DNA from: Cytospora piceicola
Taxonomy: Eukaryota > Ascomycota > Sordariomycetes > Diaporthales > Cytosporaceae
NCBI GenBank assembly: GCA_023375675.1
Contig: JALQBC010000048.1
Location: 62,001 to 126,000, forward strand
Direction: 5' to 3'
DNA: 64,000 bases
Shown: in pieces, positions 59,959 through 64,000 of the stretch
Position numbering within the stretch: the first letter of the stretch is position 1
How the letters are laid out: each line of letters opens with the position of its first letter
Notes under the pieces: generated by a model
Told to the model about the DNA's origin: nothing
What the model saw: the letters and a program-made list of their open reading frames with translations, nothing else
Databases searched by the model: none
Position numbers and translations under genes: made by a program

Positions 59959-60504
59959 TTATTCTCCAAACAAGCGTCGCACCCTCCTTAGCACACTGTC
60001 TTTCTCGGGGTCGTAAGGGTGGTCTTTGCTTGGTATCTCCAAGATGGTTGGGAAGGCAGCGGTGTAAGTATCGACGCGATGGCGTATCCTGTCGGCGATC
60101 TAAGGCAGCATGCGAAGTTAGATACCATGTTTCTTTGGGAGGGATTAGAGGAATGGGCCGGAAGTGCGACTTGCATGTTGGTTGATCAGGACAATACCAA
60201 TGTCCTTGCGCTCGATGAATTTGTCGAAGTTGGACTCGATGGTGGCATTGTCGGTCTTGTTATCGACCACGAGGAAGTTCTTCTGCGAGTCTGGGGCTGC
60301 AGTGACATGCTATAAGACTGTCAGATGTGCTATGTCCTACATGCGGAAGCTGGCAGGACTTACACCAATGCCAGCTAGGAGCAAACCGGTCACGGAATCC
60401 TGGGGAAACGATTAGCATCAGCACTGCGAGCTTTGTACGAATGTACTGACCTCGTCACCGATTACGGCAAGGAACTGCCTGTCCTTGAAGTCTGCGGTTG
60501 ACAT
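59959..60504 (-). CDS. VMA7: V-type ATPase subunit F
   Basis: Four exons, complement(join(59959..60099,60175..60309,60364..60399,60451..60504)), 121 residues, the family's normal size. Seen: [20 protein letters not shown] at the N terminus, then [20 protein letters not shown] and the highly conserved end [19 protein letters not shown]. All exons are whole codons. The third intron uses a GC donor (CAT/GCAAGT) with a normal TTAG acceptor; a GT donor in frame was not found, and the protein across this junction is exactly the conserved sequence. Known: subunit F is in the central rotor stalk of V1 with subunit D and is needed for vacuole acidification. Confidence 0.95.
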
Positions 60505-60949
60505 TTTGGACTTTGCTGTGGGAGAAGGGGTGGTGTATTCCGTAGGAGCAAGCCGTCACCCAAGTTCCAGTGGTTGCTGGATGACGATAAGAAGCTCTGA
60601 CCATAGACCTGCTACTAAATCAGTGCCTGCCTGCCGTAATCTGCACATGCCCGCAGCTACTAATAACCATTGGCGCTTACTGTGTAGAGCCCACCGGGCG
60701 ACCTGAAGCCTGCCGGGTGCCCAGCGCTTTATTCCGCACCCCTAGCCTCATGCGGGGCCTTTAACTCCTACGCCTTTGTTCCACTGGGCCAGGCCCGCCA
60801 AAATCCCACCACGTTGCCCGGCGCAAATGAAAGTAAACAAATCGAACGACCCCCTCCACTTTCCAACCAATCTGACAATACGGACGACAAGTGGGACGTG
60901 GTCGACTTCAATGCAAACTTAAGCGGATTTGTTCTCAGCCCTGAAGAAT
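60505..60949. promoter_or_regulatory. Divergent promoter region VMA7 / NUR1
   Basis: 445 bp between divergent starts. CTGCCTGCCGTAA and CCCACCGGGCGACCTG stretches are GC-rich. No gene seen. Confidence 0.4.
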
Positions 60950-62452
60950 ATGCCGCGAATTGTTCGCCGCCGCCCGCTCATCGAGCGCATCAAGTCGGCG
61001 CTCGACCCATGGGATTTGTTTCTCTGGCTGTCTGAAGAGATCGAGACCAGAGACCTTGGTGCAAAGTCCCTGGGTACTCAATCTGGAATTGTCCTGAACT
61101 TCGTCTTCCTCGTTGCGCGCTCTAATGGCACTCATGCGACCGATGTCGACGACGTCTTCGGCGACTCTACGGGGTCAGGATGGTTAGCCTACTTCGTAAG
61201 TACTGAGCATCATGCAAAATCGCAAACAGACTCAATGTGGTTGCTGACTCCCCTGTTCTCTCTCTAGGCTTGGTCAGTCTCGTGGATGCTGGCCGCCTTC
61301 TCGACATGGAACATCATCTACACATTCTGGCGGTCACGCGCGTACCGATTCTTCGAAGCCAATGTCGAACAGTCCGCAGGCACGCCGTCTGCACAACGAG
61401 TGCGAGTTCAGTCTGCGCCGGCCGCTCCCTCCCCGTTACGGCTGCTGAACGAATTCGTCGGGGAGAGCGCCGAATCGCGAGCCCATCCTGACAAGACACG
61501 CGACGTGTGGGAGCTTCACCTTTGGGATCCTCTGCCCGCATCTCTTCAGCTTCTTTGTCTGTTCAGCCCGGTCCATGTGCTGATCTATATGCTGGCCTTT
61601 CCGTTGGCACCAATGGACCCCCAGCCGAGTGTCACTGTCTTCAAGTGCCTCATTGAGCAGATTGCGCTGTCCGCTATGCTTTTGACGCTCGAATCTGCGT
61701 TCTCCCGGCAGAACAAGGACTCTGCGCTGATCCAGAGAGAGGTCATGAGAGAATACGACACCAAATTCGTCCACCCGCGCCTCCACCCTGTAGTCAGGGA
61801 CGTCGGCACACAATGCGGAGAGGATGAATCTGGGCACGATTGGGACGATGTTGCAATAGGGACACCGAACACGCTTATCCGACGCGGCTTCCAAACACAC
61901 CCAAATCAGAACTACTTGAAGCACGTCGACCCCGACAGTGCAAGACAGGCGCCTTCCAGCCGTGCCCTCAGCCCGCAAGTTTTCACCCCTTCTAATAAAC
62001 CATCTCGGCCGTCTGATTTGTTCCAGTCGATTCACAGACCACGACCATCGCCTCTGAGGCAACAGAGTATACCGGCCGCTAGCACGCCGGTACCTCCCTC
62101 CGTGAAGTCGACGATGACAAACGCCTCGACCAGCACTGGAAAGAATTATGGTGGTAGCCTTGGTGTATATAGCCATACGAGGTCACCTCTAAAGAAGGCA
62201 ACTAACATCAACGATGGCGGTGTGCCTTTCTCTCCACGGAACTCCCGGGAGTTGGCTGCCATAGAGCAGAAGGACCTGGCCGACCGAATGATCCGCAGGA
62301 GCAGTCCAGTCAAGGAGAATCAGCGCCCTGCATCATCCTCGAGCATGCAGCTGGACGGGCAATTCGACGAGGAAGCCCATTCGAGCCCGAACCCTTTCGC
62401 AAATGTGGGCAGGCATCGTGGCCCCTACGAGAGGTACCCTTCTAGGTGGTAG
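60950..62452 (+). CDS. NUR1: Nuclear rim protein 1 (Nur1/Mug154 family)
   Basis: Two exons, join(60950..61195,61268..62452), 476 residues. The N terminus is the family signature (PRIVRRRPLIERIKSALDP ... LSEEIETRD). Hydrophobic helices follow: GIVLNFVFLVA, WSVSWMLAAFSTWNIIYTFW, then after a polar loop LQLLCLFSPVHVLIYMLAFPL and IALSAMLLTLESAF. RLFEAN-like RFFEANVEQS and RVRVQSAPAAPSPLRLL are also conserved. The last ~200 residues are a Ser/Pro-rich disordered tail with many S/T-P sites. Known: Nur1 with Heh1/Src1 forms the CLIP complex at the inner nuclear membrane that anchors rDNA and silent chromatin and is controlled by Cdc14/Cdk phosphorylation. A longer in-frame start upstream is not supported by the family. 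Confidence 0.92.
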
Positions 62453-63109
62453 ATGGCCCCGTCGGGGAAAATTGGCTTTCTATTATCAGCTGTTTATTGG
62501 CATGATACTTACCCATTCATCTCAAGGCGTTGTACGGACACACGGAAGACGGGAAGCATATGGGTACGACGGCGTCACCATGGTTAGGGTTTTCTTGCTT
62601 GGGCGGATCCTGTCGAATACAGAGGCGTACAATGGAATACTTCTTGGAAAATACCTTTCATGATACAGGCTTGGTAGTCTGCCATTCGCGACTGGTGATT
62701 TGAGTGAGGACATAGGTCTCCTGCGAAACGTTAACTCATCTAGAAGAGGACGGTGCCCTGTCTAAGACAGAGATTCCCAACTCGAGAGTATCCTGGAATG
62801 GAGTTTTCAAGAGGGGATCCAGGTGCACGGCATACTGGACGACATGATCCCAGAGAACCCCACGTAACGGTGTACAGAGCATGGTAAACCAGAGAGGAAA
62901 TCATCGTGAGTTAATTCCAAAGACCGAGGTGGAAATTACGATGGGAGGTGAGAGAATACATTAGGGAGACGGTCGAGTGGTCGCTGCTTCCCACTCTGAT
63001 CCAGATGCGACCCATCAACAAAGCCATTGATTCCAGAATCAGTTGTTCGATGAAATCTTTCCAACAGCTTCAGCTAACACTTTAGCCATGATCTGTTGTG
63101 TCTTATAGT
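62453..63109. other. Intergenic region NUR1 / right-edge gene
   Basis: 657 bp with the NUR1 3' UTR and the promoter/leader of the last gene. GTCTTATAG directly before its ATG looks like a splice acceptor, so a 5'-UTR intron may end there (inference). Confidence 0.45.
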
Positions 63110-64000
63110 ATGTCTTTCGCAAGCAGTCTTAAAAAACTCCTCCCTGGTAACAAATCCGAGCGAGGTCATACACTCCGAAAGCGCGGCTACCACTTTTCAG
63201 AGCTCATCGACGACGCCTCAGGACCATCTGCCTCATATGGCCAACAGGATTCCGCAGACAAGCTGGTCCGAAGGAACGAAGCCATCGAGCCAGCTCCCTC
63301 GGACCCATCCATCAGCAGAGTCGCCTCTCCCGGCTCCAGGACGCAGCAACTCTACCTCGAGCGCCGCGAGAAGCGCCGCCTCCGGCGCAGCCTCAAGGAA
63401 TCCGGCGACTTCCTGGGCGTGCAGGGCATCAACCCGGCCACGGGCGAGCTCGACGTGCTCACACCGTCGAGCAGCTCTGCCGGCGACTTCTCCTCGCTCG
63501 CCAGGGCCGTACAGGACAGGAAGGAGTCGTACGAAAACGCCAGGCGGCAGCTGGAGGCGGAGAAGATGCGCAAATGGGAGAGGGACAAGCAGGCGATCAG
63601 GGCGGAGCACCGGAACAAGGTGCGGTGGAAGAAAAAGACATCCGGGTGGAGCTCGGCCATCGAGCCGAACCTGAGCCCGATCGCGCAGAGCAGCGCTGCG
63701 ACGTCGCCGAGGGGCGAGGTGTCGACGGAGACGGTTGTGCGCACGCCTTCTGTGAGACGTAGCTCGGATGGATATTCTGTGCAGTCACATGGCCCTGGTA
63801 CTACGCTGCCTGGACGAGCCTCGAGCAGTATCACGAGTGGCCTAAGAGCCTCAGCTCCCAGCGAGGATCGTATGTCTGTGCTGTACAAGCCGAAATCCCA
63901 GCCATCATCCGCCAGTCACCGTGTACTATCCTCGCGGCGCAGCTACAGCGATCTCATCCCCGTCGAGTCTGAGTTTCCTCCGGACCCTTCACCCAAGCCA
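63110..64000 (+). CDS. Unidentified conserved fungal protein, N-terminal part (3' end outside window)
   Basis: The frame from ATG at 63110 stays open to the right edge, 297 codons without a stop. It begins MSFASSLKKLLPGNKSERG, is largely polar and disordered, and contains one strongly ordered-looking segment near residues 80-125 (LYLERREKRRLRRSLKES followed by GDFLGVQGINPATGELDVLTP), then a probable coiled coil (DRKESYENARRQLEAEKMRKWERDKQAIR). I associate the GDFLGVQGINPATGE motif with uncharacterised filamentous-fungal proteins but know no function. The Ser/Thr-rich remainder may be a phosphorylated tail. The start is the first ATG after a possible splice acceptor and puts the conserved basic N terminus in frame. 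Confidence 0.75.
   Translation, partial: MSFASSLKKLLPGNKSERGHTLRKRGYHFSELIDDASGPSASYGQQDSADKLVRRNEAIEPAPSDPSISRVASPGSRTQQLYLERREKRRLRRSLKESGDFLGVQGINPATGELDVLTPSSSSAGDFSSLARAVQDRKESYENARRQLEAEKMRKWERDKQAIRAEHRNKVRWKKKTSGWSSAIEPNLSPIAQSSAATSPRGEVSTETVVRTPSVRRSSDGYSVQSHGPGTTLPGRASSSITSGLRASAPSEDRMSVLYKPKSQPSSASHRVLSSRRSYSDLIPVESEFPPDPSPKP

Noticed and set aside
61436..62176. 246-codon frame antisense to NUR1
   Set aside because: Shadow of the long NUR1 second exon; NUR1 has family motifs and membrane helices.

Overview
The window is nuclear DNA of a filamentous ascomycete (Pezizomycotina, most likely Sordariomycetes). Genes are compact and protein-coding on both strands. Introns are short, mostly 50-180 nt, with GT-AG ends and CTNAC-like branch points. 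Gene content is typical of this group: DASH subunit Ask1, a CYP61/Erg5 C-22 desaturase, a fungal TMEM16 scramblase and a Con7-like C2H2 factor. I rebuilt exon structures by hand from splice signals, reading-frame continuity and family motifs. No tRNA, rRNA, CRISPR or prokaryotic feature was seen.

Layout. 0-7.6 kb: the 3' end of NOG1 (60S assembly GTPase), ASK1 (kinetochore DASH complex), EAF7 (NuA4 subunit) and a gamma-tubulin complex protein. 7.6-18.7 kb: an 11-kb stretch without a convincing gene, rich in microsatellites and TACCTAGGTA palindromes, ending in the leader of a Con7-like C2H2 transcription factor (18.7-20.2 kb). 21.5-32.6 kb: a 68-residue membrane-protein gene with a 14-nt first coding exon, MRPL4, the Rab GDI and the cohesin loader SCC2. 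33.2-40.6 kb: five consecutive genes for making or equipping ribosomes: RPA12 (Pol I), deoxyhypusine hydroxylase, eIF5A, RRN7 (Pol I initiation) and ubiquitin-eL40. 41.5-46.1 kb: a Yip1-family membrane protein, a mitochondrial rhodanese and ERG5. 46.1-52.7 kb: a 2.7-kb gene-poor stretch, an unusual Rab GTPase and a cytochrome b2-type L-lactate dehydrogenase. 52.9-53.6 kb: a 621-bp TA-flanked inverted-repeat transposon (MITE). 54.3-62.5 kb: the TMEM16 scramblase, a second short inverted-repeat element, NPC2, V-ATPase subunit F and NUR1. 63.1 kb to the end: the 5' part of an unidentified conserved gene.

How the genes relate. The strongest functional neighbourhood is DOHH next to eIF5A. DOHH catalyses the last step of hypusine synthesis, and eIF5A is its only known substrate. 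They are divergently transcribed across a 1.0-kb shared promoter, inside the ribosome-related block. ASK1, the gamma-tubulin complex gene, SCC2 and NUR1 all serve chromosome segregation or nuclear architecture but are dispersed. Most other genes are unrelated housekeeping loci. The gene-free block and the two inverted-repeat elements are the main non-coding features of interest.
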